From Candidatus Vicinibacter proximus (lineage in GTDB: Bacteria > Bacteroidota > Bacteroidia > Chitinophagales > Saprospiraceae), in the NCBI GenBank assembly GCA_016713905.1, contig JADJOE010000003.1, positions 2,108,001-2,172,000 of the forward strand: a stretch of DNA of 64,000 nucleotides, given 5' to 3'. The stretch's first letter is position 1, and each line of letters begins with the position of its first letter. The notes under the pieces are model-generated. The model made no database searches. It was not told the origin of the DNA and worked only from the letters and a program-made list of their open reading frames with translations. This document shows, in pieces, positions 26,745 through 36,072 of this stretch. The translations under genes and the position numbers were made by a program.

Positions 26745-29738
26745 TTATTTAACCAAAACAAATCCAGCCCAATTGTAAGGATCAAGCCCATTATCTCTGA
26801 GTTGCTTTTGTGCTGCCCGAAATGCATCAGGTATGGTCATTTTTTCTTCCAGCCACTTTTTATAAAATGTGGTCATCAGCAAAGAAGTCTGTTTGTCCGG
26901 TACTTGCCATAGGGACATGATTAAATATTTTACCCCAGCAATTTTGAAGGCTCTTTGCAATCCATAAACCCCTTCATGACCTTGTATATCCCCCAGGCCG
27001 GTTTCACAAGCAGATAAAACGACCAGCTCGGTGTTCGACAAATTCATTTGACTAATTTCATAGGCGGTGAGAACCCCATCCTCTTGACCTGGGTTTGGCT
27101 GCTTACCCTCCCATGCAGCATTTCCGCCAGACATTATTAATCCTGAACGCAACATTGGTTGATCTGATTTTTTAAATTCAGATTCAATCTGATCATGGCT
27201 TGTAGACTCTTGACCATGCTTTCTTTGATCACTATAAAAATATCCATGGGTTGCAATGTGAAGTATTCTAGGAGAAATTGCACCAATCTTTCCTATATTT
27301 TTAAAAGATTCTTCTGTGCCATCATAAGCCTTTTTAGTAAGTACTTCCATTCCTGCAGTGCGCATTATTCTCTCCAGCGAATTTATTTCTCTTTCAGTAC
27401 CCAATAGATAGTTCCAACTTCCTGATCTATTGATACTCATAGAATCAGACTTGTTAAGGGACACAGCATTTCTAGAAGAAGTGGCATAAACTATATCGTT
27501 ATTCATCGTGGTACTGTCAAAATCAAAAATTAGACCCCCATAAAGAACAGCGAGATTGTTTTTAACTTCATTTGAATTTGGAATGACTAACTGACGTGTA
27601 CTGTTTAACTCACTTAAATCATATCTGTCTGAAAGTATAACATCCTGATCTATAGGAATTGCATCTAAATTAATCCTATGAAGTAAACCGCTTGGTGAAT
27701 AGTATACTTTATTAACTCCTGCCATTTCTTTCTCCATCGGTTTCCAAATCAAATCATACAATGTCTGATCTGAACCTTTTTTAACAAAAGCTCCTCTGTT
27801 AGAGATGTTATAAAGTCCATTTACATAGTCTGCCTTTTTGTCTGAAAGGGATAGCATCAAAGCGCTTAACTCTCTTTCTTCAAAAAGCTTAATAAAAATA
27901 GGTTTTTTATCCCCCTTTTTCAAAAGCAAAGCTCCATAATATATACTATCCGTTAATTCTGGTAAGTAATAATTATAATGTACAAACTCAACTGCTGCTT
28001 CTCCTGCATTCAACTTATTACATACCTGATCCCAGCTAACCTGACTAATTGCATCCGAATATTGCCGATTGGCTCTAATCAGTAACTTTTCAATAGAATT
28101 TGCTTTTTCTTCCAATTCTGATACATTTCTGCGAATCGCAATAGGCTTGCTGTACTCAGCTGCTAACTGACGATGAACAGCTCTGAGTTGATTGAAATTT
28201 TCGGAAGAAGCTGCATCTGAATTAGCATAATTTTTCAATTGAGATCCAGAATTCAATAAAAATCCTTTAAAAAAAAGTATGTCATTATAACATTCTGCAG
28301 TCATTTCTTCGCTGTTCGGGATGTAGGAAAAAGCATAGTTTATTCGCCTGGAAAAATCAGATATAAATGAACTCAATTCTCTTTCAGAGAGGTATGTACT
28401 CGCTGAAGAAAGAGAATTGACATCATTATGAAGTGTTTGAATCAAATAAGGTGTTGCAGCCTGGTATTTTCGAAATTTCCAATAAAATTGGAACAGCTCA
28501 ATCAGATTATGTGTAAAATATTCATTATTTACGCCAATACTGGCTTCTACAATATCTCTTGCTTGAAGTAAAAAATTTTCAGCTTTTGCAAAATTATTAT
28601 TATGAACCATTTCAATATGCCCTAAATAGGATAATACACTTGCATAATCCGGATGAGATTTACCAATAACATTTTCATAAATTGGCAAAGCTATTTTTAA
28701 GAATGAATCAGCTAGTGTATAGTTTCTTTTTCCTACGTAATAGGCCCCCAAATTTTTTAAAACTGTGGCATACCTTGCACTTTCTTGTCCACCCATTTCT
28801 TCCCAAATCGATTTCGCTTCTAAAAAATACTTTTCTAAATTACTGTCTTTCCCCATTTGTTTGTACAACAATCCAAGATTATTCAAATCTGTCCCATATT
28901 GTTCACTCTTTTTTCCAAATATCTTTTCCCTTATTTGCAATGACTTAAGCATTAGTTTTTCTGCCTCATCATAGTTCCGCATAAAAGCATATAAGGTGGC
29001 CAAATTGGACAAACTTACCGCATAATCCGGATGTGTCTCTCCCAACATTTTTTTTCTTACCTCTATAGCCTGAAGATAAAGTAATTCAGCTTTATTGTAA
29101 TCTCCTGTATTAGTATACAAAACAGCCAATGAATTTATACTTATCGCAAAATTTGGATGATCAGGAGCTTTTGACTCCCATATTTCCTTACTCTTTTTAA
29201 AATAGGTTTCCGCTTTTTCATAATAACCTGCTTCATTATAAACTCCTGCCAAATTATTCATGCATTTAGCATAATCCAGATTATCGGTACCTACTGTCTT
29301 TTCGTAATTCAGTTTAGCTTCGAGAAAATAAGGTTCGGATTGTGAAAACTTTCCCTGAACATAAAAAAGTACACCTATTGACATAATGCATTTTGTGTAA
29401 TCGGGGTGTATCTTGCCCAGTAATTTTTCCCTAACGTGTTTACATTCATTGTAATACACTTCAGCCTGCGAAAAGTCTCTTTTAAGATAAGAAACCCTAC
29501 CTTGAAGAAACCTTAAATTGCCAAATTGTATAGATTCACTTGGTATCTCACTTTGAAATAACTTTTCTGCAATCGATAATTGAATCAAAGCATTGGGATA
29601 ATCCTTCTTTTCCATCATACCCTGAGCTGCGGTCATTAAGCTATCAAAACTCCTAATTGAAGTGGAATCAGGACTTTGTGAGAATAAACAAAATGGTAAC
29701 ACAATGAAAAAAACAAAAAATAAATATCTCTTAATCAT
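26745..29738 (-). CDS. Exported TPR-CHAT (caspase-like protease) protein
   Basis: 997 aa. A signal peptide is followed by about ten tetratricopeptide repeats (motifs such as HPDYAKCMNNLAGVYNEAG) over roughly 30-470, a helical linker, then a C-terminal CHAT domain. The catalytic pair is visible: His831 in HIATHGYFYSD and Cys911 in LVVLSACETGLG. CHAT peptidases are caspase relatives that act as protein-activated proteases in many bacterial systems. Unlike cytosolic phage-defence CHAT proteins, this one appears to be exported. No partner is adjacent on the same strand. A TACTTTTG lies five bases before the ATG. Confidence 0.9.
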   Translation of the reverse strand: MIKRYLFFVFFIVLPFCLFSQSPDSTSIRSFDSLMTAAQGMMEKKDYPNALIQLSIAEKLFQSEIPSESIQFGNLRFLQGRVSYLKRDFSQAEVYYNECKHVREKLLGKIHPDYTKCIMSIGVLFYVQGKFSQSEPYFLEAKLNYEKTVGTDNLDYAKCMNNLAGVYNEAGYYEKAETYFKKSKEIWESKAPDHPNFAISINSLAVLYTNTGDYNKAELLYLQAIEVRKKMLGETHPDYAVSLSNLATLYAFMRNYDEAEKLMLKSLQIREKIFGKKSEQYGTDLNNLGLLYKQMGKDSNLEKYFLEAKSIWEEMGGQESARYATVLKNLGAYYVGKRNYTLADSFLKIALPIYENVIGKSHPDYASVLSYLGHIEMVHNNNFAKAENFLLQARDIVEASIGVNNEYFTHNLIELFQFYWKFRKYQAATPYLIQTLHNDVNSLSSASTYLSERELSSFISDFSRRINYAFSYIPNSEEMTAECYNDILFFKGFLLNSGSQLKNYANSDAASSENFNQLRAVHRQLAAEYSKPIAIRRNVSELEEKANSIEKLLIRANRQYSDAISQVSWDQVCNKLNAGEAAVEFVHYNYYLPELTDSIYYGALLLKKGDKKPIFIKLFEERELSALMLSLSDKKADYVNGLYNISNRGAFVKKGSDQTLYDLIWKPMEKEMAGVNKVYYSPSGLLHRINLDAIPIDQDVILSDRYDLSELNSTRQLVIPNSNEVKNNLAVLYGGLIFDFDSTTMNNDIVYATSSRNAVSLNKSDSMSINRSGSWNYLLGTEREINSLERIMRTAGMEVLTKKAYDGTEESFKNIGKIGAISPRILHIATHGYFYSDQRKHGQESTSHDQIESEFKKSDQPMLRSGLIMSGGNAAWEGKQPNPGQEDGVLTAYEISQMNLSNTELVVLSACETGLGDIQGHEGVYGLQRAFKIAGVKYLIMSLWQVPDKQTSLLMTTFYKKWLEEKMTIPDAFRAAQKQLRDNGLDPYNWAGFVLVK

Positions 29739-29743
29739 AAGGG

Positions 29744-29751
29744 CAAAAGTA
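29744..29751 (-). promoter_or_regulatory. TACTTTTG element just upstream of the CHAT gene
   Basis: It matches TAnnTTTG on the minus strand but ends only five bases before the ATG, which would leave almost no leader. No TTG is seen at -33, so this is weak. Confidence 0.25.
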
Positions 29752-30189
29752 GGCTATAGAAATTATTTAAACCGTAAATAGTCTTATAAAAACATCAAAT
29801 TTAAAAATAAACAAAGCCAACGTCTGAAATTACAGTGGATATACCAAAATGGATCGAAGCCAAATATCATGGCAAAATTAAAAAGACTAGACTTCTGAGA
29901 TTATTTCAAAAAATGCTTACTCCCCCATTATCAATGTCAATAAAGTAAAATATAACCATTTTACCAACTATACTATTAAACTTTAATAATCATTATTGGC
30001 TTATTACAAATATTAATTAAAACCTTTTGAATTGATTTAGAAATGTCTTTAAAATTTATAAAACTAAATACAAAGTAAAAATGCAATCTTCGAATAATAC
30101 ATATATCATGACTTTTATTTATCTTCACACAATTCCATTTTTAGAATTTTGCCACAAAAATAATTTCTTTTAAAATGAATTTTTTTTAA
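29752..30189. other. Intergenic AT-rich stretch
   Basis: This gap lies between the divergent CHAT and beta-helix genes. I see no gene, repeat or clear promoter in it apart from the element listed next to the CHAT start. Confidence 0.5.
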
Positions 30190-31791
30190 ATGTTTTATAT
30201 CATTGACCAAAATAAATTGAAATATTTTTTGTATATTTCTCTGTTCTCAATTTCAGGATATGCCAGGGAAATTATAGTTACCCCTAAGGATTATTTAGCA
30301 TTTCTAACCCAACTCAATCCAGGAGACACATTGGTTCTTTCCAAAGGTAATTACCTAAGCAATCTTACCCTAAAAGATATTCAGGGTACAATAGCGGAAC
30401 CTATTGTCATCATAGGAGAAGGTTTGGGCACCATTTTTGAAGCGCAGTCCTGTTGTAATACCGTAAGTCTTACCCGTTGTGCGCATCTGATCTTGAGCAA
30501 TTTTCAATTGAACGGCAATAATAAATTTGTAGATGCGGTGAAAGCTGAAGGCACCTCAGGAAATTGGGCACACCACATCACTATAGAAAAACTACACATC
30601 ATTAATTATGGATATGACCAACAGGCTGTCGGGATCAGCACCAAATGCCCTGCATGGAACTGGATCATAAGAAGCAATAAGATCATTGGCGCAGGAACCG
30701 GAATGTATCTGGGTAATTCACCGGGAAATATGCCTTTTGTGAATGGAATTATTGAAAATAACCTGATTCAAAACACTGTGGGTTATAATATTGAAATTAA
30801 ACATCAGTTGGATGGAGCTCGTGATGCATTTCCTGAAACTCAGGTACATGGCAAAACCATTATTCGCTATAATGTTTTTACCAAGGACAAAAGTTCTTCA
30901 ACCGGAGGAAATGCAAGACCCAATTTATTGGTAGGTGGATTTCCATCTTCCGGATGGGGATCTTTGGATTATTATGAAATTTATGGAAATTTCTTTTACA
31001 ACAATCCGGTGGAAGCGCTTTTTCAAGGCACAGGAAATATAAATTTGTATGCAAATATTTTCATCAATCACTTTGACCCATCCGGATTTCGCACTGTGTA
31101 TATCACCCCACAGAATGGGGTTAATCCACAGGACATAAAAGTATTTCACAACACAATCTGGTCAGCTACCAGTACAGGAGGATTAAGATTATTCAATCCA
31201 AATCCAAATTATAAACAATATTGCTATGCCAATGCGGTCTTGTCCACACAAGCCATAAGTAATTTTACAAGTCTTATGGACAATGTGACGGATAATTATG
31301 ATAATGCCAACAAATATTTCCTGAGTGCATCCACAAATTTATCCGATTTAGATTTATATCCTCGTGCAGGTCAATTAACAGGAAATATAACTGCAAACGA
31401 TTTTTTTATCCATCAAATGGATTGGCAAAAAGATTTTAATCAGGAAAATTATGATTGGAATTTTCGGGGTGCCTACTCAGGATGCTGTATAAATAAAGGA
31501 TGGAAATTATCTCTAGACACCATCCCCACACAAAAAAGAAATCCTACCATATCTTTCCATCCGGATCAAATAAAGTTTTTACTGTATCCAAACCCCTTCA
31601 ACAACAACATTTCCATTGATTCAGAATCTGAGGGATTTGCATTCGTCTATGATCAAAATGGAAAAATAATTTCTTCCTTTAAAATTTCAAAAGGTCTTCA
31701 TACAATAAACCTTGAACATCTATCACCAGGAATATACACCCTTTCCCTACAATCTGACAAAGGCACAATCCATAGAAAAATAATTAAGTAA
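30190..31791 (+). CDS. Secreted right-handed beta-helix protein with T9SS tail
   Basis: 533 aa with a hydrophobic signal-like N-terminus (YFLYISLFSISGYA). The body opens with GDTLVLSKGNYLSNLTLKDI, as in chondroitinase-B/PL6-like and other parallel beta-helix proteins. Repeated short strands follow (HHITIEKLHIINYG, GIIENNLIQNTVG, VFHNTIWSAT). The end is a T9SS sorting tail opening LLYPNPFNNNISID. It is likely a polysaccharide-binding or -cleaving surface protein; catalytic residues cannot be assigned from sequence alone. It is a single gene, convergent with the next. Confidence 0.78.
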   Translation: MFYIIDQNKLKYFLYISLFSISGYAREIIVTPKDYLAFLTQLNPGDTLVLSKGNYLSNLTLKDIQGTIAEPIVIIGEGLGTIFEAQSCCNTVSLTRCAHLILSNFQLNGNNKFVDAVKAEGTSGNWAHHITIEKLHIINYGYDQQAVGISTKCPAWNWIIRSNKIIGAGTGMYLGNSPGNMPFVNGIIENNLIQNTVGYNIEIKHQLDGARDAFPETQVHGKTIIRYNVFTKDKSSSTGGNARPNLLVGGFPSSGWGSLDYYEIYGNFFYNNPVEALFQGTGNINLYANIFINHFDPSGFRTVYITPQNGVNPQDIKVFHNTIWSATSTGGLRLFNPNPNYKQYCYANAVLSTQAISNFTSLMDNVTDNYDNANKYFLSASTNLSDLDLYPRAGQLTGNITANDFFIHQMDWQKDFNQENYDWNFRGAYSGCCINKGWKLSLDTIPTQKRNPTISFHPDQIKFLLYPNPFNNNISIDSESEGFAFVYDQNGKIISSFKISKGLHTINLEHLSPGIYTLSLQSDKGTIHRKIIK

Positions 31792-31803
31792 TTTTGAAAA
31801 GCA

Positions 31804-32463
31804 CTAAGAATGTGTATCCCCATTCTTAATTTCCTTCCACATCCATCTTCTGATTCCTGATTCATTAATTTTGGAAGCTCTGATCATGGCAGAAGCCAAA
31901 TCTCTGACATGCACGGGCTTATATTTGGTTAATAGACCAAAAAACAATTTGCTTATTGCTGGCATTATCCACATGGCCATTCGTTCTCCTAACCTATTCT
32001 CTTTTCTTGGCCCCATTAAAAGACTTGGCTGCATAAAGTGAATGCTAGTAAAAGGAAGCTTTTCCAAATCCTGCTCTAATCTTCCCTTTGTATTCAAATA
32101 AAAATTACCTGAATTTGGATTTGCGCCAACAGATGAAATAATGACCAATTTTTTTACATTTTTACCGGATGCGATTTTTGCACAATGCAAAGGAAGTTCA
32201 TAATCTACCTTAAGAAAAGCATCCTTAGAACCCGCCTTTTTAATGGTGGTACCACTTGCACAAAATAAAACATCGCCTTCCATATGAGACTGGATACTCT
32301 CTTTATTGCTAAAATCTACTATGCACTCCGTGATTTTAGGATGGGTAATGCCAAGGGACTTGCGCAACAATAATTTAACCGATACATATGTCGGATCATC
32401 ACATAATGCCTTACATAAAAATCCACCAGTCAACCCGGAAGCGCCTACCACAATTGCTTTCAT
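31804..32463 (-). CDS. NAD(P)-binding epimerase-like oxidoreductase (HTATIP2-like)
   Basis: 219 aa from ATG 32463, where the Rossmann motif IVVGASGLTGGFLCKAL begins directly. Features: DVLFCASGTTIKKAGSK, LVIISSVGANPNSGNFYLNTKG with a YxxxK-like YLNTKG, and PSLLMGPR. This is the group of atypical short-chain reductases related to HTATIP2/TIP30. Substrate unknown. It is divergent from a second short-chain reductase gene with about 100 bases between, so the two may share control. Confidence 0.8.
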   Translation of the reverse strand: MKAIVVGASGLTGGFLCKALCDDPTYVSVKLLLRKSLGITHPKITECIVDFSNKESIQSHMEGDVLFCASGTTIKKAGSKDAFLKVDYELPLHCAKIASGKNVKKLVIISSVGANPNSGNFYLNTKGRLEQDLEKLPFTSIHFMQPSLLMGPRKENRLGERMAMWIMPAISKLFFGLLTKYKPVHVRDLASAMIRASKINESGIRRWMWKEIKNGDTHS

Positions 32464-32562
32464 ATTATTTGTTTTATCCAAAAATTATTTGACGCATATA
32501 CTAAAAAATATAATAGCCCACCAAATTAAACCATTGCTGTGTCTTTATTGTTTAACCCTCTG

Positions 32563-33258
32563 ATGAAAAACTATTTTGTTTTGGGAGCTTCGACTGGAAT
32601 AGGGAGAGCAATTGCTCTTCAGTTAAGCAACCAGGGGCATAAGGTTTATGGCAGCTACTTTAATCACAAACAATCGGACAGTGATAATATTCATTATCAC
32701 ATGGTGGATGTAAAAGATGCGCCTTCATCATTTAGCTTTCTTCCGGAAGTATTGGATGGTTTTGTGTACTGTCCGGGGACTATAAAATTAAAACCTTTTG
32801 AAAGAATAAGCCCTGCTGAATTCAATGAGGATTTTAACTTTCAGGTCACCTTTGCAATCGAAAGTCTCCAGAAGATTCTTCCAAAGCTAAAAAAATCATC
32901 GAATGCTTCAGTGGTCTTTTTCTCGACCGTCGCGGTTAGTAAAGGTTTTAATTACCACAGCCTTGTCTCTTCATCCAAAGGAGCGATTGAAGGCCTAACA
33001 AAATCCCTGGCGTCTGAATTTGCACCTAAGATTAGATTTAATTGCATAGCACCATCCCTTACAAATACACCTCTGGCTTCCGGAATATTAAATTCAGAAG
33101 AAAAGATAGAAGCGAATGCTAAAAGGCATCCATTGAAGAGAATTGGACAGCCGGATGACATAGCATCTGTTGCTGCTTTTCTACTTTCTGAAAATGCTTC
33201 ATGGATGACAGGGCAGATAATTCATGTGGATGGCGGACTTTCATCAATCAATCTGTGA
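32563..33258 (+). CDS. Short-chain dehydrogenase-like protein without the catalytic Tyr
   Basis: 231 aa from ATG 32563; a GTG at 32539 would add eight residues before the Rossmann strand. The cofactor motif is LGASTGIGRAIALQL, a serine is present in VVFFSTVAVSKG, and the position of the YxxxK motif reads VSSSK, so lysine is kept but tyrosine is replaced by valine. The C-terminal GQPDDIASVAAFLLSENASWMTGQIIHVDGG is normal for the family. It may bind NAD(P) without ordinary dehydrogenase chemistry. It heads a tight operon with TspO (one base gap) and an SRPBCC gene. Confidence 0.8.
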   Translation: MKNYFVLGASTGIGRAIALQLSNQGHKVYGSYFNHKQSDSDNIHYHMVDVKDAPSSFSFLPEVLDGFVYCPGTIKLKPFERISPAEFNEDFNFQVTFAIESLQKILPKLKKSSNASVVFFSTVAVSKGFNYHSLVSSSKGAIEGLTKSLASEFAPKIRFNCIAPSLTNTPLASGILNSEEKIEANAKRHPLKRIGQPDDIASVAAFLLSENASWMTGQIIHVDGGLSSINL

Positions 33259-33259
33259 T

Positions 33260-33730
33260 ATGCAAAAAATAATTCTTTTATTGCTCTGCATGGTAATTAC
33301 AATGTTGGTCGGTGCAACCTCCGGATTACTTACTATGGAGGGAATCAAGGAATGGTACCCCTCACTACTCAAACCATTTTTTAATCCTCCAAATTATATT
33401 TTTGGACCGGTTTGGACGGTGTTGTATCTGATTATGGGGATTTCCCTATTCCTGATTTGGGATAGCGAATATTCAAAACAACGCACCAATGCCTTGTGGA
33501 TTTTTTCCATACAATTGACCTTGAATTTTTTATGGTCCTTTTTGTTTTTCTATCTCCGGAATCCATTTTTTGCATTAGTTGATATCATGTTGCTGTGGTG
33601 GCTGATCAGTACAATGATTTCGCTTTTTGTTAAAATCAATAAAACGGCAGGATACATTCAGATTCCTTACCTGCTGTGGGTAAGTTTTGCCACCGTGTTG
33701 AATGCATCCATTTGGTTTCTCAATAAATAA
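33260..33730 (+). CDS. tspO: TspO/MBR tryptophan-rich sensory protein
   Basis: 156 aa with five hydrophobic segments and the family pattern (WYPSLLKPFFNPPNYIFGPVW, TLNFLWSFLFF). TspO binds porphyrins and related ligands in the outer or cytoplasmic membrane and affects tetrapyrrole and stress responses. ATG 33260 is preferred to 33224, since the longer form would overlap the SDR gene and only add polar residues. It is the middle gene of a three-gene operon with SDR and SRPBCC partners, which may reflect a shared response to light or oxidants (inference). Confidence 0.88.
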   Translation: MQKIILLLLCMVITMLVGATSGLLTMEGIKEWYPSLLKPFFNPPNYIFGPVWTVLYLIMGISLFLIWDSEYSKQRTNALWIFSIQLTLNFLWSFLFFYLRNPFFALVDIMLLWWLISTMISLFVKINKTAGYIQIPYLLWVSFATVLNASIWFLNK

Positions 33731-33733
33731 CTG

Positions 33734-34204
33734 ATGTCCATTTTCACTTTACGTAAAACCCAAAAAATTCCTGCATCACTTGAAGACATCTGGAATTTCA
33801 TCTCCTCACCCAAAAATCTCAAAACCATAACTCCTCCGTATATGGGTTTTGACATCCTCACCGAAAATTTACCTGAAAAAGTATATCCGGGCATGTTGAT
33901 TGAATATCATGTGAGTCCGCTATTGGGCATTAAAATGAAATGGCTTACAGAGATCACCCACATTGAAGAGGGGAAATATTTTGTGGACGAACAAAGATCC
34001 GGACCATACAAAATATGGCACCATGAACATCATCTGGAGGCCATTCCAAATGGTGTTTTGATGAGCGACCTCATTAGTTATGTACCACCTTTTGGATTTT
34101 TAGGAGACATCGCCCAAAGCCTCTTCATTAAAAATCAGTTGGATGGAATATTTAATTTCAGATACAAAAAACTGATCGAAATGTATGGCGCGTTTCCAGA
34201 ATAA
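33734..34204 (+). CDS. SRPBCC-fold ligand-binding protein
   Basis: 156 aa. The opening KTQKIPASLEDIWNFISSPKNLKTITPP and the later PGMLIEYHVSPLLGIKMKW and DLISYVPPFGFLGD are typical of the START/SRPBCC group often found beside SDR and YfcH-like genes. It should fold as a single hydrophobic-ligand pocket in the cytoplasm; no ligand is known. The start is three bases after the tspO stop, so it is translated from the same transcript. Confidence 0.85.
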   Translation: MSIFTLRKTQKIPASLEDIWNFISSPKNLKTITPPYMGFDILTENLPEKVYPGMLIEYHVSPLLGIKMKWLTEITHIEEGKYFVDEQRSGPYKIWHHEHHLEAIPNGVLMSDLISYVPPFGFLGDIAQSLFIKNQLDGIFNFRYKKLIEMYGAFPE

Positions 34205-34307
34205 TATATTTTGCTAATTTATCACACTAGAAGGCACTTTAGAAATAGCCATTGTGGTCTATGCAATTTAATTCATTGGTTCAATTTCACTTCGAAACGG
34301 AAAGAGC

Positions 34308-34967
34308 TCAACTTACTACATTGAAATTGAAAGCACCGCTTTTTTTAGCGCCATAAATTCTTAACCATACCGGTAAAACTGCTTCTGTCCCTCGAGCCGA
34401 ACTGATGTCACCAAGATCAAGTATATGCTCATCTTTCCAGCCAAATTCATTTAGTAATGTCCTAATTATAGATTTAGCATCTCCATCATTACCACAAATA
34501 AAATTAGTGTGGTTCCCGTCATTGATCATGGCAGGATTTACCATAATACCAGACCACATCGTGTTCAATGTTTTTACTACTTTAAGCTTTGGAAATCTAG
34601 TTTGAATTTCTTCACCAAGGGAATGTGTGTTGGACAAAGAAGGGATGAGTCCCGGTGGCATGCCCTTGCTAAAATCAAGCGGATTGGCCACATCTACCAA
34701 TATTTTTCCTGCTATTCCCGGACCAGCAGCAAGTATTGCATCGACAGAAACTTCACCTTTGGTACAATTGAATAAAATTTCTCCGAAGTCTGCTGCTTCT
34801 GCAAATGTACCGGCACTTGCCAATGATTGACTATGTTTTTGCGCAAATGCCTCCGCTTTTTCATTATTGGAAGTACGTGATCCCATCATGACTTCATGAC
34901 CCAATTCAACTAAACGAGATCCAATGGTATCCCCAACCGTACCTGTACCAAAAATTCCAATTTTCAT
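34308..34967 (-). CDS. F420-dependent-reductase-like NAD(P)-binding protein
   Basis: 219 aa. The dinucleotide fold GIFGTGTVGDTIGSRLVELGHEVMMGSR starts at residue 4. EVSVDAILAAGPGIAGKILVDVANPLD and KTLNTMWSGIMVNPAMI match the F420:NADPH oxidoreductase/NADP-binding family. In bacteria without F420 such proteins probably act as NADPH reductases on other substrates. It stands alone between the SRPBCC and bestrophin genes. Confidence 0.8.
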   Translation of the reverse strand: MKIGIFGTGTVGDTIGSRLVELGHEVMMGSRTSNNEKAEAFAQKHSQSLASAGTFAEAADFGEILFNCTKGEVSVDAILAAGPGIAGKILVDVANPLDFSKGMPPGLIPSLSNTHSLGEEIQTRFPKLKVVKTLNTMWSGIMVNPAMINDGNHTNFICGNDGDAKSIIRTLLNEFGWKDEHILDLGDISSARGTEAVLPVWLRIYGAKKSGAFNFNVVS

Positions 34968-34987
34968 ATCTTAATTTTTATGTTGAT

Positions 34988-35016
34988 CAAAAATAAAATC
35001 ACCCAACAATTGCAAA
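34988..35016 (-). promoter_or_regulatory. Candidate promoter of the F420-like reductase
   Basis: On the minus strand TTTG (35016-35013) and TATTTTTG (34995-34988) are separated by 17 bases, fitting the Bacteroidota promoter pattern. The ATG follows 20 bases later. Confidence 0.5.
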
Positions 35017-35083
35017 TAAAACAACAGGCTCCTAAAGTTGTTTTGAAAATAATTTCATCCAACAAATTCACTGCACAATCAGG

Positions 35084-35947
35084 CTAATCCAAAATATCGT
35101 GCAAATCCCTTTTGATAATAGCATAGATCTGATCGGTCGGTAAATCATTGGGCTCTGTACCGAAAGGATCTTCAATCTCCTCTGCCAAAAGTTCGATACT
35201 GGCAAAAATGTAAAAAATCAAAGCCACGATAGGCATGGCCCAATAACCAAACTCCCGCACAAAACCTATGGGCATAGTAAAAATGTACAAAAAGATAATC
35301 TTCTTTAAAAACAAACTATAGGAATAAGGTATAGGCGTGTTTTTAATGCGTTCGCATGCACCAATATTATCAGAAAAAGACTGCAGTTCGTTGTTGATAA
35401 AAAGTATTTGCTCTGCGGAGATTATTTGATTTTTTAACAAATGGTTGATCTCTGTATAAATCGCTTGCATGATTCGACTTGGCAAATGATGGTGCGATTC
35501 ATAGTATGCAATTGGATAATTTTCGGTAAAAACAAGGTTTTTCAGATGTAATTTACCACGCAGGGATTCCTTTGCAGCATAAACATAATTGGTAAGCAAA
35601 ATCTTAAATGTATTTTTGCTGTTTGGGTCCAGATCAAGACTGTTTAATTTAAGTGCAAGATTTCTTGAATTGTTTACAAAACTGCCCCAAAGCTTTCTAC
35701 CCTCCCACCATCTTTCGTAGGCTGTGTTTGTGCGGAATACCAGCAACAAAGACAATACAAATCCAACCAATGAATGAATGGCCGTAGTGTTTTTAAAGGA
35801 AGCATGAAATACTTCATTCTCCAGAAAGGCAATAATTCCGGTGTATATGGCTACACCAAGAATACCAGGCCACATCATACGGAAAGTATCGCTTTTGTGA
35901 AAATTAAAAATGAGTTTCCACCAGTCTTTTGGGTTGTAAATTACCAT
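35084..35947 (-). CDS. Bestrophin-family channel
   Basis: 287 aa with four hydrophobic regions. The family signature is plain: LVGFVLSLLLVFRTNTAYERWWEGRKLWGSFVNNSRNLA in outline, with the selectivity-neck hydrophobics earlier, and later PIGFVREFGYWAMPIVALIFYIF and EEIEDPFGTEPNDLP. Bacterial bestrophins form pentameric channels, cation-conducting in the case studied. Single gene. Downstream reading meets no partner. Confidence 0.88.
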   Translation of the reverse strand: MVIYNPKDWWKLIFNFHKSDTFRMMWPGILGVAIYTGIIAFLENEVFHASFKNTTAIHSLVGFVLSLLLVFRTNTAYERWWEGRKLWGSFVNNSRNLALKLNSLDLDPNSKNTFKILLTNYVYAAKESLRGKLHLKNLVFTENYPIAYYESHHHLPSRIMQAIYTEINHLLKNQIISAEQILFINNELQSFSDNIGACERIKNTPIPYSYSLFLKKIIFLYIFTMPIGFVREFGYWAMPIVALIFYIFASIELLAEEIEDPFGTEPNDLPTDQIYAIIKRDLHDILD

Positions 35948-36072
35948 ATATCGAATTTATTTGTAAAATATAAATTTCATTTTTTAAATTAAGTATTGCT
36001 AGATATCAGACTTATTCGGACCGGAAAGTTAGCTATCTTCGCCATTCCTTTTATCATTTAAACAAACAAAGT

